DNA from: Hyphomicrobium_A sp963745205
GTDB lineage: Bacteria > Pseudomonadota > Alphaproteobacteria > Rhizobiales > Hyphomicrobiaceae
DNA: 64,000 bases
Direction: 5' to 3'
Assembly: GCA_963745205.1 (NCBI GenBank)
Contig: CAVUWX010000024.1
Coordinates: forward strand, 38,361 to 102,360
Shown one piece after another: positions 17,355-25,537 of the stretch. The translations under genes and the position numbers were made by a program. The notes below the pieces were generated by a model. It did not search any database and was not told the DNA's origin. It was given only the letters and a program-made list of their open reading frames with translations. The first letter of the stretch is position 1. Every line of letters begins with the position of its first letter.

Positions 17355-19589
17355 ATGCCTGAGCTGCTGCTCGAGCTCTTTTCCGAAGAGATTCCTGCCC
17401 GCCTGCAGACGCGCGCGGCCGAGGAATTGCGCCGCCTGATGGTCGAGGGCCTGAAAGCGCGCGGGCTGGAGCTGGGCGAGGCGAAGAGCTTCGCGACGCC
17501 GCGACGGCTCGCGCTCGTCGTCGAGGATGTGCCGAAGAAGTCGCCGGCCGTCTCCGAGGAGCGCAAAGGCCCGCGCGTCGGCGCGCCCGAGCAGGCCATC
17601 GCGGGCTTCCTCAAGGGCGCGGGCCTAAAGTCGATCAAGGAAACACAGGTCGTCAGCGACGAAAAGAAGGGCGACTATTACGTCGCGAAGATCGAGAAGC
17701 CGGGGCGCGCGGCGGCCGAGATCGTCGCCGAAGCTTTGCGCGAGGTCGTCCTTGCGTTCCCGTGGCCCAAGACCATGCGCGTCAACCGCAGGCTCGAGAA
17801 CGGCGCCGAGCTGCGCTGGATCAGGCCGCTGCATGCGATCCTGCTTTTGCTCGACGGCAAAGTCGTGCCCTTCGAGATCGCCGGCATAAAGGCCGGCAAC
17901 ACGACGCGCGGCCACCGCTTCCACGGCAACGAGCCGTTCAAGGTGACGGGCTTTGCCGATTATCAGAAGGCCCTGAAGCAGCACAAGGTGATCCTCGACG
18001 GGGCAACGCGCGCGAGCATCATCGCTGAAGCTGCGCACGCGCTGGCCCACGACAACAAGCTCACGCTCGTCGAGGATAACGCGCTGCTCGCCGAGAACGC
18101 CGGGCTCACCGAGTGGCCGATCGTGCTGATGGGCGAGTTCGACAAGTCGTTCCTCGAGGTGCCGCCCGAGTGCCTGACCTCTTCGATGAAGACGCATCAG
18201 AAATGCTTCTCGCTCCGGCACGGCAAGAAGCTGTCGAATCATTTCCTCCTCGTCGCCAACCTGAAAGCCAAGGACGGCGGCAAGGAGATCGTCGCCGGCA
18301 ACGAGAGGGTGATCGCGGCGCGGCTCTCGGATGCCAAGTTTTTCTGGGAGCAGGACCTGAAGAAGAAGCTTGAGGTCATGCGCGACGAATTAAAGGGCAT
18401 CACCTTCCACGAGAAGCTGGGCTCCCAGTTCGAGCGCGCCGAGCGCGTGAAGGAGTTGGCCCGGCAGATCGCGACCTCGCAGGAGCTGTGCGAGGCGGCG
18501 CTGGCGCAACGCGCGGCCGAGCTCGCCAAGGCCGATCTCGTGTCCGGCATGGTCGGCGAGTTCCCCGAGCTGCAGGGGCTCATGGGCCGCTACTACGCCG
18601 AAGCTGAGCACATGAACCCGGCGATCGCGCGCGCCATCGAGCTGCACTACAAGCCTAAGGGCCCGACCGACACGGTGCCGCTGGAGAAGGACGGCGATGG
18701 CGCGGCCGTTGCGGTGGCGCTCGCCGACAAGCTCGACACGCTTGTCGGCTTCTGGGCCATCGGCGAGAAGCCGACCGGATCGGGCGATCCCTATCAGCTG
18801 CGCCGTGCTGCGCTGGGTGTGATCCGCATCGTGATCGAGAACGACCTGCGGATGTCTCTGCGAAAAGTACTTGATACCGCGGGTCATACGACCGTCGAAC
18901 ATTCCCTACAAGTGCAGTTGATTGGGCCAGCTGCGGGCTCGTTTAGGAAGTTCTTTGACGAGGCACGCTTCGTAGGCGTAGCGAAGCTCGCCGCAAGACT
19001 AAACGAACTGTCTGTCGCTGATGTTCGCGCCGGTTGCCTGCAGGCTTGGTTCTCTGAGGCTGTTCCGGATCTCCTCGCCTTCTTCGCCGAGCGGCTGAAG
19101 GTCCACCTGCGCGACAGGGGCGCGCGCCACGACCTGATCGACGCTGTGTTTGCGCTGGGCGGCCAGGACGACCTCGCCCTCATCGTCAAGCGCGTTGAGG
19201 CTCTCACCGAGCTCTTAAAGACCGACGACGGCGCCAACCTGCTCATCGGTGTCAAGCGCGCGCAGAACATCCTTTCCATCGAGGAGAAGAAGGACAAGAC
19301 GAGCTACGCCGGCCCCTACGATCAGATGCTGCTCAAGGAGCCGGAGGAGGTGGCGCTCGCGGCCGCGATCGAGAGCGTGAAGCAGGACACCGCCGCGGCG
19401 ATCAACGTGGAGAACTTTGCCGGCGCCATGCGTGCGCTGGCCGAGCTGCGCGCGCCCGTCGATGCCTTCTTCGACAAGGTCACGGTCAACACCGAGGACA
19501 CGGAGCTGCGCCGGAATCGGCTGCGTCTGTTGTCCGAGATCCGCGCCGCCACCCTCAACGTCGCCGACTTCACCAAGATCGCGGGTTAG
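17355..19589 (+). CDS. glyS: Glycyl-tRNA synthetase beta subunit
   Basis: GlyS is the tRNA-recognising subunit of alpha2 beta2 glycyl-tRNA synthetase. The start PELLLELFSEEIPARLQ is diagnostic, so I use ATG 17355 although the frame is open to 17325. Internal motifs include LTEWPIVLMGEFD, YYAEAEHMNPAIARAIE and the HD-like region LADKLDTLVGFWAIGEKPTGS. The length is 744 residues, on the long side for the family. A segment at about residues 498-573 (bases 18850-19075) uses codons (cta, gta, aga, agg, ttt) that are rare in the rest of the gene, while keeping the frame. After it, the normal sequence resumes with LLAFFAERLKVHLRDRGARH. This may be a variable lineage-specific insertion. Confidence 0.95.
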   Translation: MPELLLELFSEEIPARLQTRAAEELRRLMVEGLKARGLELGEAKSFATPRRLALVVEDVPKKSPAVSEERKGPRVGAPEQAIAGFLKGAGLKSIKETQVVSDEKKGDYYVAKIEKPGRAAAEIVAEALREVVLAFPWPKTMRVNRRLENGAELRWIRPLHAILLLLDGKVVPFEIAGIKAGNTTRGHRFHGNEPFKVTGFADYQKALKQHKVILDGATRASIIAEAAHALAHDNKLTLVEDNALLAENAGLTEWPIVLMGEFDKSFLEVPPECLTSSMKTHQKCFSLRHGKKLSNHFLLVANLKAKDGGKEIVAGNERVIAARLSDAKFFWEQDLKKKLEVMRDELKGITFHEKLGSQFERAERVKELARQIATSQELCEAALAQRAAELAKADLVSGMVGEFPELQGLMGRYYAEAEHMNPAIARAIELHYKPKGPTDTVPLEKDGDGAAVAVALADKLDTLVGFWAIGEKPTGSGDPYQLRRAALGVIRIVIENDLRMSLRKVLDTAGHTTVEHSLQVQLIGPAAGSFRKFFDEARFVGVAKLAARLNELSVADVRAGCLQAWFSEAVPDLLAFFAERLKVHLRDRGARHDLIDAVFALGGQDDLALIVKRVEALTELLKTDDGANLLIGVKRAQNILSIEEKKDKTSYAGPYDQMLLKEPEEVALAAAIESVKQDTAAAINVENFAGAMRALAELRAPVDAFFDKVTVNTEDTELRRNRLRLLSEIRAATLNVADFTKIAG

Positions 19590-19615
19590 CGCGGCGATGG
19601 GCGTCACGCGCTCCT

Positions 19616-20070
19616 ATTGTCATCCCGGAAGCCGACGCGATAGCGGAGGCCATCCGGGACCCAGGGGCACTCGATGCCGCGCGATCACGTCTATTTCGTC
19701 TATATCCTGGCAAGTCAGCGCAACGGTACCCTCTACGTCGGCGTCACCAACGACTTGATCCGACGAGTGGGCGAGCATCGCGAAGGCTTGGTGCCCGGGT
19801 TCACGAAACGGTATGACATCAGGCGCCTTGTGTACTTCGAAGAACACGGCGACATCCACGAAGCGATACGCCGGGAAAAGCGATTAAAGCGGTGGCGTCG
19901 CCAGTGGAAGCTCGATCTTGATCGAGAGCAGAAACCCACATGGCAAGATCTTTGGATTGAGCTGACGCAATAGAGCGGAGCTACGCGAGTTTTTGCTGGG
20001 TCCCGGCTCTGCGGTCGCTTCATGGCGAAGCATCGCTTCGCCATTACGCTCGTTTGGCCGGGATGACAAT
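19616..20070 (+). mobile_element. GIY-YIG cassette bounded by nested inverted repeats
   Basis: A 455-base unit bounded by a perfect 13-base inverted repeat: attgtcatcccgg (19616-19628) and ccgggatgacaat (20058-20070). An inner 10-base pair, ccgggaccca (19654-19663) and tgggtcccgg (19997-20006), encloses a GIY-YIG nuclease gene. The right arm also holds a perfect hairpin, atggcgaagc/gcttcgccat with a 3-base loop (20022-20044). The arms match those of the non-coding element at 17173-17306. Where the outer ends differ (att versus act), both sides change together, so base-pairing is kept. I infer a mobile or formerly mobile unit; no target duplication was identified. Confidence 0.7.
19674..19973 (+). 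CDS. Single-domain GIY-YIG nuclease
   Basis: This 99-residue protein is almost entirely a GIY-YIG endonuclease domain (UPF0213/YhbQ-like). The first motif is VYFVYILAS (GIY position) and the second LYVGVTNDLIRRVGEH (YIG position plus catalytic arginine and histidine). A later conserved glutamate is expected in the basic segment HEAIRREKRLKRWRR. Such domains cut or nick DNA using one metal ion. The gene fills the space inside the inverted-repeat cassette 19616-20070. This suggests the nuclease may act on, or help move, the palindromic element. The cellular substrate is unknown. Confidence 0.88.
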   Translation: MPRDHVYFVYILASQRNGTLYVGVTNDLIRRVGEHREGLVPGFTKRYDIRRLVYFEEHGDIHEAIRREKRLKRWRRQWKLDLDREQKPTWQDLWIELTQ

Positions 20071-20094
20071 TGCTGCAGCTCCCGAGGACGTCAA

Positions 20095-20508
20095 ATGGCC
20101 GAAAGCCGCTACCTCTTCGTCTACGGCACGCTGATGAGCGGCGCGCGGACCCCGCTCGGCAAAGTGCAGCGCCTACGTCTCGCGCGCGAGAGCGACAGCC
20201 TCGGGCCGGCCTCGATCGCGCACGCGCACCTCTATGACCTTGGCCGCTACCCGGGCGCCATCCCCGGCGGCGGCGGGGACGATCTCGTGCACGGCGAAGC
20301 GGTACTGCTGTCCGCGCCGGAACAAACGCTCGCCTGGCTCGACGCTTACGAGGGCATCGCGCCGAAGCACGACGAGAACGAATACGAGCGCAGCGTGCGC
20401 GAGGTGCGGCTCGCGGGCGGTGAAGCGATCGATGCGTGGGTCTATCTGTTGTGCGCGGTGCCGGCGCGGGCCAAGCGCATCGACGATGGGCGCTGGATGC
20501 CGCGCTAG
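20095..20508 (+). CDS. Gamma-glutamylcyclotransferase-fold protein (GGCT/AIG2 family)
   Basis: This 137-residue protein begins with the family signature RYLFVYGTLMSG. It continues with a GRYPGAIP loop and LAWLDAYEGI, where the family's catalytic glutamate lies. Members cleave gamma-glutamyl peptides to 5-oxoproline, or gamma-glutamylamines. ATG 20095 is chosen because it puts the YGTL motif near the N-terminus; the frame is open further upstream but that part lies inside the palindromic cassette. The exact substrate is not determined by the sequence. Confidence 0.85.
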   Translation: MAESRYLFVYGTLMSGARTPLGKVQRLRLARESDSLGPASIAHAHLYDLGRYPGAIPGGGGDDLVHGEAVLLSAPEQTLAWLDAYEGIAPKHDENEYERSVREVRLAGGEAIDAWVYLLCAVPARAKRIDDGRWMPR

Positions 20509-20565
20509 TCTCGCGGCGAGAACAATAGTCGAGGCGGAGCCTCGCGCTAATCATCGAGGCAGAGA

Positions 20566-20638
20566 GAGCTGGCCTGCGGACCCCGTGCGGCCCTCTGCCA
20601 CTCGGGCACGGTCCCCGCTTAGACCGGGCGGCCAGCTC
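20566..20638. ncRNA. Strong stem-loop, possible structured RNA
   Basis: In the 253-base gap between the GGCT gene and the ABC-F gene, gagctggcc (20566-20574) pairs perfectly with ggccagctc (20630-20638). Inside, gcggaccccgtgc can pair imperfectly with gcacggtccccgc. This gives a long, nearly continuous hairpin of 73 bases. Another small hairpin, gaggcggagcctc, lies just before it at 20531-20543. I cannot match it to a named RNA family; 6S RNA was considered but not supported. It may be a small RNA or a bidirectional transcript end. Confidence 0.3.
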
Positions 20639-20761
20639 CCACAGCTAAATGGTTTACACCCGCCGCCGTTCCGCCACTATTTCAAATCGCGAATTCACTT
20701 ATGATGTGCATAACAGCGAGATTTCCCTTGCGCTCGCGAAAGCGCAATTGCCGCCGAGGGT

Positions 20762-22678
20762 TCACGCTTCCGTCGCGCTCGCAGCCTCCGCGCTCGCGCG
20801 CTCGTAAGCTTCGCTCGCTGCGAGCCACGCTTCCTCTGCCTGCCCAAGACGCTTCACGAGCTGCCCGCGCTCGACGCCGGCGCGCTGCGCGGCCGGGGCG
20901 TCGCGGACATACAACTGCGGATCGGCGAGCAGCGTGTCGAGCCGCGCAATGTCGGCCGCGATCCTCTCCACCTCGCGCTCGGCGGCCTGCATCGCTTTCT
21001 TCAACGGCGCCAGCGTCGCTCGCCGGTCGGCGGAGGCGCGCCGCTGCTCGGCGCGCGCGCTGCGCACCGTCTCGCCCTTGTCCCTGTCGCCCGCGCCGTG
21101 GCCCGGTGCCGCGCTCGGCCAGCAATTCTGTGCGGTAGGCGTCGATATCGCCGTCGTAGGGCTTTACGGTACCGTCGCGCACGACCCAGAGACGGTCGGC
21201 GCAGGCTTCGATCAGGTGGCGGTCGTGGCTGATGAGGATGACGGCGCCCTCATATTCGGTGAGCGCGTGCACGAGCGCCTCGCGGCTGTCGACGTCGAGA
21301 TGGTTGGTCGGCTCGTCGAGGATCAACAGATGCGGCGCGTGGAAGGCGGCAAGGGCCAGCAGCAGCCGTGCCTTCTCCCCGCCCGAGAGGTTGGCGCATT
21401 TGGTGTCGGCCTTGTCGGCACTAAAGCCGTAGCTGCCGAGTCGCGTGCGCCGCTGCGCCTCCGTCGCCTCCGGCATCAAGTCCAGCATGTGGTCGTATGG
21501 GCGTCTTCGACGGGTTGAGCTCGTCGAGCTGATGCTGGGCGAAGTAGCCGACGTCGACGCGCTTGGCTCCAAACACGTTGCCGGCGAGCGGCGCGAGCTT
21601 CCCCGCGATCAACTTCGCGAACGTCGACTTTCCATTGCCGTTCTGTCCCAGAAGCGCGATGCGGTCGTCCTGGTCGATGCGCAGGTTCAAGCCATGCAGC
21701 ACGGGCCGGTCCGCAGCATAGCCGACGGCGACGTCCTCCAGCCGCAGCAGCGGGCTTGCCAGCGGCTTCAGCGGCTGCGGCAGATGGAACGGCGCCACGC
21801 GCGATTCCATCTGCGCCGCGATCGGTTGCATCTTGGCCAGTGCTTTGACGCGGCTCTGCGCCTGCGCGGCCTTGGTCGCCTTCGCCTTGAAGCGGTCGAT
21901 GAACACCTGGATGCGGCGGCGCTCCTCGTCCTGCTTCTTCTTGAGCTTCAATTCGAGCCGTTGCTTCTCGCGCCGCGCCTCCTCGAAGTCGTCGTAGCCG
22001 CCCGAGTAGAGCGTGAGCTTGCCGCGTTCCAGATGCAGGATCGAGCCGACGGCACGGTTCAAGAGCTCGCGGTCATGGCTGACGATGAGCACGGTGTGCG
22101 GGATAGGAGCGCAGGTAGCTCTCGAGCCAAAGCGCGCCTTCGAGGTCGAGGTAGTTCGTCGGCTCGTCGAGCAGCAGGATCTCGGGCTCGAGGAACAGCA
22201 CTGCGGCGAGAGCGACGCGCATGCGCCAGCCGCCTGACAGGGCGCCGCACGGGCGCCGCTGCGCCGCTTCGTCGAAGCCCAAGCCCGCGAGGATCTGCGC
22301 GGCGCGCGCGGGTGCCGAGTGCGCCTCGATGTCGGCCAAGCGCTCGTGAATGGCGCCGATGCGATTGGGGTCGTGTGCCACCTCGGCTTCCGCCAGCAGG
22401 GCCGTGCGTTCGGTGTCGGCCGAGAGCACCCAGTCGATGATGCTCTCCTGGCCGCCCGGCGCCTCCTGGGCGATATGCCCAATGCGCGCTGAGCGCGGCA
22501 CCGTCACCGAGCCCAGGTCGGGGGCGAGATCGCCGCAGATGATCTTCAGAAGCGTGGTCTTGCCGGTGCCGTTGCGGCCGACGAGGCCGACCTTGTGGCC
22601 GGTTGGGATGCCGGCGGTCGCGCCCTCGAAGATGGGCCGGCCCTCGATGCGGTAGCTCAGATCGTTGATGTGCAGCAT
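20762..22678 (-). CDS. ABC-F family ATPase (Uup/YheS-like), three frameshifts
   Basis: ABC-F proteins are soluble, double ATP-binding proteins that act on the ribosome during translation. Both cassettes are visible: Walker A GRNGTGKTTLLK with SGGWRMRVALA and LLLDEPTNYLDLE, then GQNGNGKSTFAK with LSGGEKARLLLAL and LILDEPTNHLDVD. A basic linker (ELKLKKKQDEERRRIQ) joins them, and a C-terminal coiled coil ends the gene. The frame changes three times: near 22100 (extra C in tatcccgcac), near 21498 (extra A) and near 21108. Repaired length is about 638 residues. All motifs are conserved, so I favour sequence errors over a true pseudogene, but three breaks in one gene is a lot. Confidence 0.85.
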
Positions 22679-22724
22679 GGTGAGGAGGGCATAGCGGCTC
22701 GCACCGCCTCTGTCACCGGGCCGC

Positions 22725-23075
22725 TCAGATTGCGATGCCGATGCGGGTGAGGATCGCGACCATCGCGAAGTAGCAAACCGCAGTGAGCGCCGAGGAGGCC
22801 GCGAGGCTCAATCCGAACGGCCAGCCGGCGCGCAGCATCAGCGGCAGCGCGATGAACAGGGCTAGCGACGGCAGCACCAGCCAGAAGATGCCGGACGCCA
22901 GCGCCGCGACCTTCTCGGCATCGCTGGTGTCGGCATAAAGCCAGACGAACGCCAGCACGGAGGTCAGCGGGATCGAGGCAAGCACTGCGCCCGCGAACGT
23001 GCTTCGCTTGGCGATTTCGGCGATCGCGACCACCAGGACGGCCGTCACCATCACCTTGAGCACCGCGGGCAGCAT
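22725..23075 (-). CDS. DUF3147 family inner-membrane protein
   Basis: This 116-residue protein has four hydrophobic helices and the family pattern VAIAEIAKRSTFAGAVLASIPLTSVLAFVW in the first half (quoted in part: IAEIAKRSTFAGAVLASIP). The function of DUF3147 is unknown. Its start codon abuts or overlaps the stop of the GYF_2 gene at 23075 on the same strand, so the two are probably one operon with the ABC-F gene downstream. Confidence 0.75.
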   Translation of the reverse strand: MLPAVLKVMVTAVLVVAIAEIAKRSTFAGAVLASIPLTSVLAFVWLYADTSDAEKVAALASGIFWLVLPSLALFIALPLMLRAGWPFGLSLAASSALTAVCYFAMVAILTRIGIAI

Positions 23076-24268
23076 CAGCCAGAGACCACGGGCTTCAATG
23101 TTTCGACCAGCAGCCGCTCTTGCGTCGCCTTGTCGGCGACGGCCAAGTGCGCCGCGAACCAGTCCTGCACCATCTGGCAGACACGCTCAGGTTGCTCGTG
23201 CGAGAGCGCCTGGGGATTGGAGAAGACCTTGAGATCATTCTCCTTCCAGCCGAGCTTCGACAGCTCCTGCACCAGCACCTCGTAGTCCGCCTTGCCGGCT
23301 TTTTCGTGCTGAGTGGGCGTCTTGCGTCCGTCTGCGATAGCTTCGAAGATGGCGGCAACCTGCGCCTGCACCGACGCGCCGTCGGGCGATTGCATCAGCT
23401 CCAGCACCACTGGCGCGGTCTCACCCTGCGAGATGAACCCGAAACAGGCGCCGACGCCGCGCTGGCTCAGGTTTTTCAGGTTGTCGAGGAAGGCGCTGGC
23501 CACGACCTTAAGCTTTTCAGTGCTGGCTGAGAGTGCTTCTTGCGCGTGCTCGCGCCGCAGCGCCACGAGAGCCTCCGCCAGATGCTTGTTGACCGCCAGC
23601 AGCGGCTGCTTCTGCGCCGAGAGCGTCGCGGCCTCTTTGAGCTGCTCGCTATACCAGTCCGGGAACTCGCGCTTGAGGACGCTCCACATGGGCGTCTGCT
23701 TGAACTTGGCATCGAGCGCCTGAGCGCCCTGCTCGACCTCGGCTTGCGATACCGGCGGAGGGGCCGGCGTCTGTGCCGCAGTTTGGGCGGGTGTGGAGCT
23801 CGCAGGGATCTGCTCGCTCTTGGGCGCCTCGACCGTTTCGAGCGGACCGTTGTCGGGCGCGCTTTTGTGCCAGAAGAAGAACCAGCCGCCGCCCGCGAGC
23901 AGCGCCACGATCAATCCGATGCCGGCAAGCCGGGCTACGCGCGAAGGCTTCGCCGAGCGGTCGCCCTTCGCGACCCTGATCCTCTCCGGCTCGAAGCTGC
24001 GCTCGCCGCCGGGTGGCCCCGTGCGCGCGGTGGGCCCTGTAGGACGCGTGACGCCCGGTCGCGGAGCGGGCGCGAGCGGTTCGGGCGCTTGGAACGAGAA
24101 CACCGCGGGAGCGGGACGCCAGTCAGCGAAGCCCGGACGCCAGATGAGATCGGTCGGTTTCAAATGCCCTTGCGCCACGAAGGTGCGCATCTCGACATCC
24201 GACAGCGGCCCGTGCTGCTTTCCGTCGCGGGCGATATACCATTGGATGTCAGGCTGCTGGCCGGTCAT
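23075..24268 (-). CDS. GYF_2 (DUF4339) domain membrane protein
   Basis: This 397-residue protein starts with a GYF_2 domain (IQWYIARDGKQHGPLSDVEM, then GHLKPTDLIWRPGFADW) at residues 8-55, which probably binds proline-rich or membrane partners. A Pro-rich linker follows, then one transmembrane helix at about residues 114-133 (AGIGLIVALLAGGGWFFF). A long helical C-terminal domain (about residues 185-397) follows the membrane. The N-terminal domain should be cytoplasmic and the C-terminal one periplasmic. The C-terminal half has no family I recognise. It is adjacent to DUF3147 on the same strand. Confidence 0.75.
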   Translation of the reverse strand: MTGQQPDIQWYIARDGKQHGPLSDVEMRTFVAQGHLKPTDLIWRPGFADWRPAPAVFSFQAPEPLAPAPRPGVTRPTGPTARTGPPGGERSFEPERIRVAKGDRSAKPSRVARLAGIGLIVALLAGGGWFFFWHKSAPDNGPLETVEAPKSEQIPASSTPAQTAAQTPAPPPVSQAEVEQGAQALDAKFKQTPMWSVLKREFPDWYSEQLKEAATLSAQKQPLLAVNKHLAEALVALRREHAQEALSASTEKLKVVASAFLDNLKNLSQRGVGACFGFISQGETAPVVLELMQSPDGASVQAQVAAIFEAIADGRKTPTQHEKAGKADYEVLVQELSKLGWKENDLKVFSNPQALSHEQPERVCQMVQDWFAAHLAVADKATQERLLVETLKPVVSG

Positions 24269-24508
24269 GAAACTCTCATAGCGATTTTTGGGAGCCGACT
24301 AGAGCGTGCGCGCCTGCGCCTCGATCACGCTGACCTGCTCGCATGGCGGCAATGTGGTTCCTTGGGCCCTGCTTCGTCAATCGCGATCGGGGAGCTATGG
24401 GCCCCCGTCCACGGCGGCGTTTGGTCTCGCACCTTGCTGGGGGCGCCCGCCACCGCTATAACCCGCCGCAAATCCATACAAAAAACCAGGCATGAAAGAG
24501 GCTGAGGG

Positions 24509-24931
24509 ATGGCCATTGAGCAAACGCTTTCCATTATTAAGCCGGACGCCACGGCACGAAATCTGACGGGACCGATAAACGCCATCATCGAGAACGCGGG
24601 GTTGCGCATCATCGCCCAAAAGCGCGTGCGTTGGACGCTGCCGCAGGCGCAGAAGTTCTACAAAGAACACAAAGGCAAGCCGTTCTACGACTCGCTGTGC
24701 GAGTTCATGACTTCGGGCCCCATCGTGGTGCAGGTGCTTTCCGGCGAGGGTGCCATCGACAAATACCGCAAGGTCATGGGCGCTACCGATCCTGCGGAGG
24801 CCAAGCGCGGGACGCTGCGCAAGCGGTTCGCGTTGTCCCGCTCCAAGAACTCGGTGCACGGCTCCGACAGCCCGGCCTCGGCCACACGCGAGATTGCCTT
24901 GGTCTTTCGTCCTGGAGAGATTGTAGGATGA
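24509..24931 (+). CDS. ndk: Nucleoside-diphosphate kinase
   Basis: Ndk transfers the gamma-phosphate from ATP to other NDPs through a phosphohistidine, balancing nucleotide pools in the cytoplasm. The sequence is complete at 140 residues. It starts with EQTLSIIKPDATARN, and the active-site His117 is in NSVHGSDS. A good ribosome-binding region (gaggctgaggg) precedes ATG 24509. The gap upstream, 24269-24508, separates it from the divergent GYF_2 gene and should contain its promoter. A 16-base palindrome follows the stop codon. Confidence 0.97.
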   Translation: MAIEQTLSIIKPDATARNLTGPINAIIENAGLRIIAQKRVRWTLPQAQKFYKEHKGKPFYDSLCEFMTSGPIVVQVLSGEGAIDKYRKVMGATDPAEAKRGTLRKRFALSRSKNSVHGSDSPASATREIALVFRPGEIVG

Positions 24932-24935
24932 GGCG

Positions 24936-24951
24936 GCGAGGCTAGCCTCGC
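24936..24951. terminator. Perfect palindrome just after ndk
   Basis: gcgaggctagcctcgc is a perfect 16-base palindrome starting five bases after the ndk stop. As RNA it would give a hairpin of about six pairs with a small loop. There is no following T-run. It is either a weak terminator or a DNA-binding site; it lies 20 bases before the next start codon (24971). Confidence 0.4.
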
Positions 24952-24970
24952 TCGGTTCGCGGATCGCGTC

Positions 24971-25519
24971 ATGGCTCGCATCAGACTCTATGTCGCCACC
25001 AGCCTCGACGGCTTCATCGCCGACGGCGACGGCAGCGTAGACTGGATGGCGCCCTACGACGCGCGCCTCTACGGCTACGAGAAATTCCTCGCCGAGGTGG
25101 GTGCGCTGGTGATGGGGCGGCGCACCTTCGAGATGATCAATGCGACCGGTGAGGAGTGGCCCTACCAGGGCCGCACTGTCTTTGTGCTCACATCGGAGCC
25201 GCTGTCGGGGCTTCCGCGCGGCGTCGTCACCTCGGGCCGCGGCATGCTGAGCGCCCTGCAGCAGGCGCGTGAGACGACCCAAAAGGACATCTGGATCATG
25301 GGCGGCGCCGTAACGCTTCAGTCGGCGCTCGAGGAGGGTCTCGTCGATCTCGTCGAAATGTTCCTCGTGCCCGTCCTGCTCGGCAGCGGCCTCACCTTGC
25401 TCAACGACCTTCGCCGGCGCCAGTCGCTCCTGTTCGATGGCATCGAGGCGTTCCCCGACGGGGTCGTCAAGTTGCGCTATATCGTGCCGAAGGGCGATCG
25501 GGTGCGGGCACAGGCCTGA
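24971..25519 (+). CDS. Dihydrofolate reductase / RibD C-terminal family protein
   Basis: This 182-residue NADPH-dependent reductase-fold protein has the start RIRLYVATSLDGFIADGDGS, then VGALVMGRRTFEM, VTSGRG and the pyridine-nucleotide loop DIWIMGGAVTLQSALEEGLVDL (quoted in part: IWIMGGAVTLQSALEEGL). These match the RibD C-terminal domain superfamily (YyaP/YwjB-like). The fold is secure. Whether it reduces dihydrofolate, a pterin or another substrate is not. It is separate from any riboflavin gene here. It lies downstream of ndk on the same strand, converging on the P450 gene. Confidence 0.85.
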   Translation: MARIRLYVATSLDGFIADGDGSVDWMAPYDARLYGYEKFLAEVGALVMGRRTFEMINATGEEWPYQGRTVFVLTSEPLSGLPRGVVTSGRGMLSALQQARETTQKDIWIMGGAVTLQSALEEGLVDLVEMFLVPVLLGSGLTLLNDLRRRQSLLFDGIEAFPDGVVKLRYIVPKGDRVRAQA

Positions 25520-25537
25520 GCCTCTCGGCGCAAGCGC

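Noticed and set aside
20566..20638. 6S RNA identity for the hairpin
   Set aside because: The central bubble and the conserved 6S sequences are not recognisable, and the neighbouring genes are not those usually found with 6S RNA.
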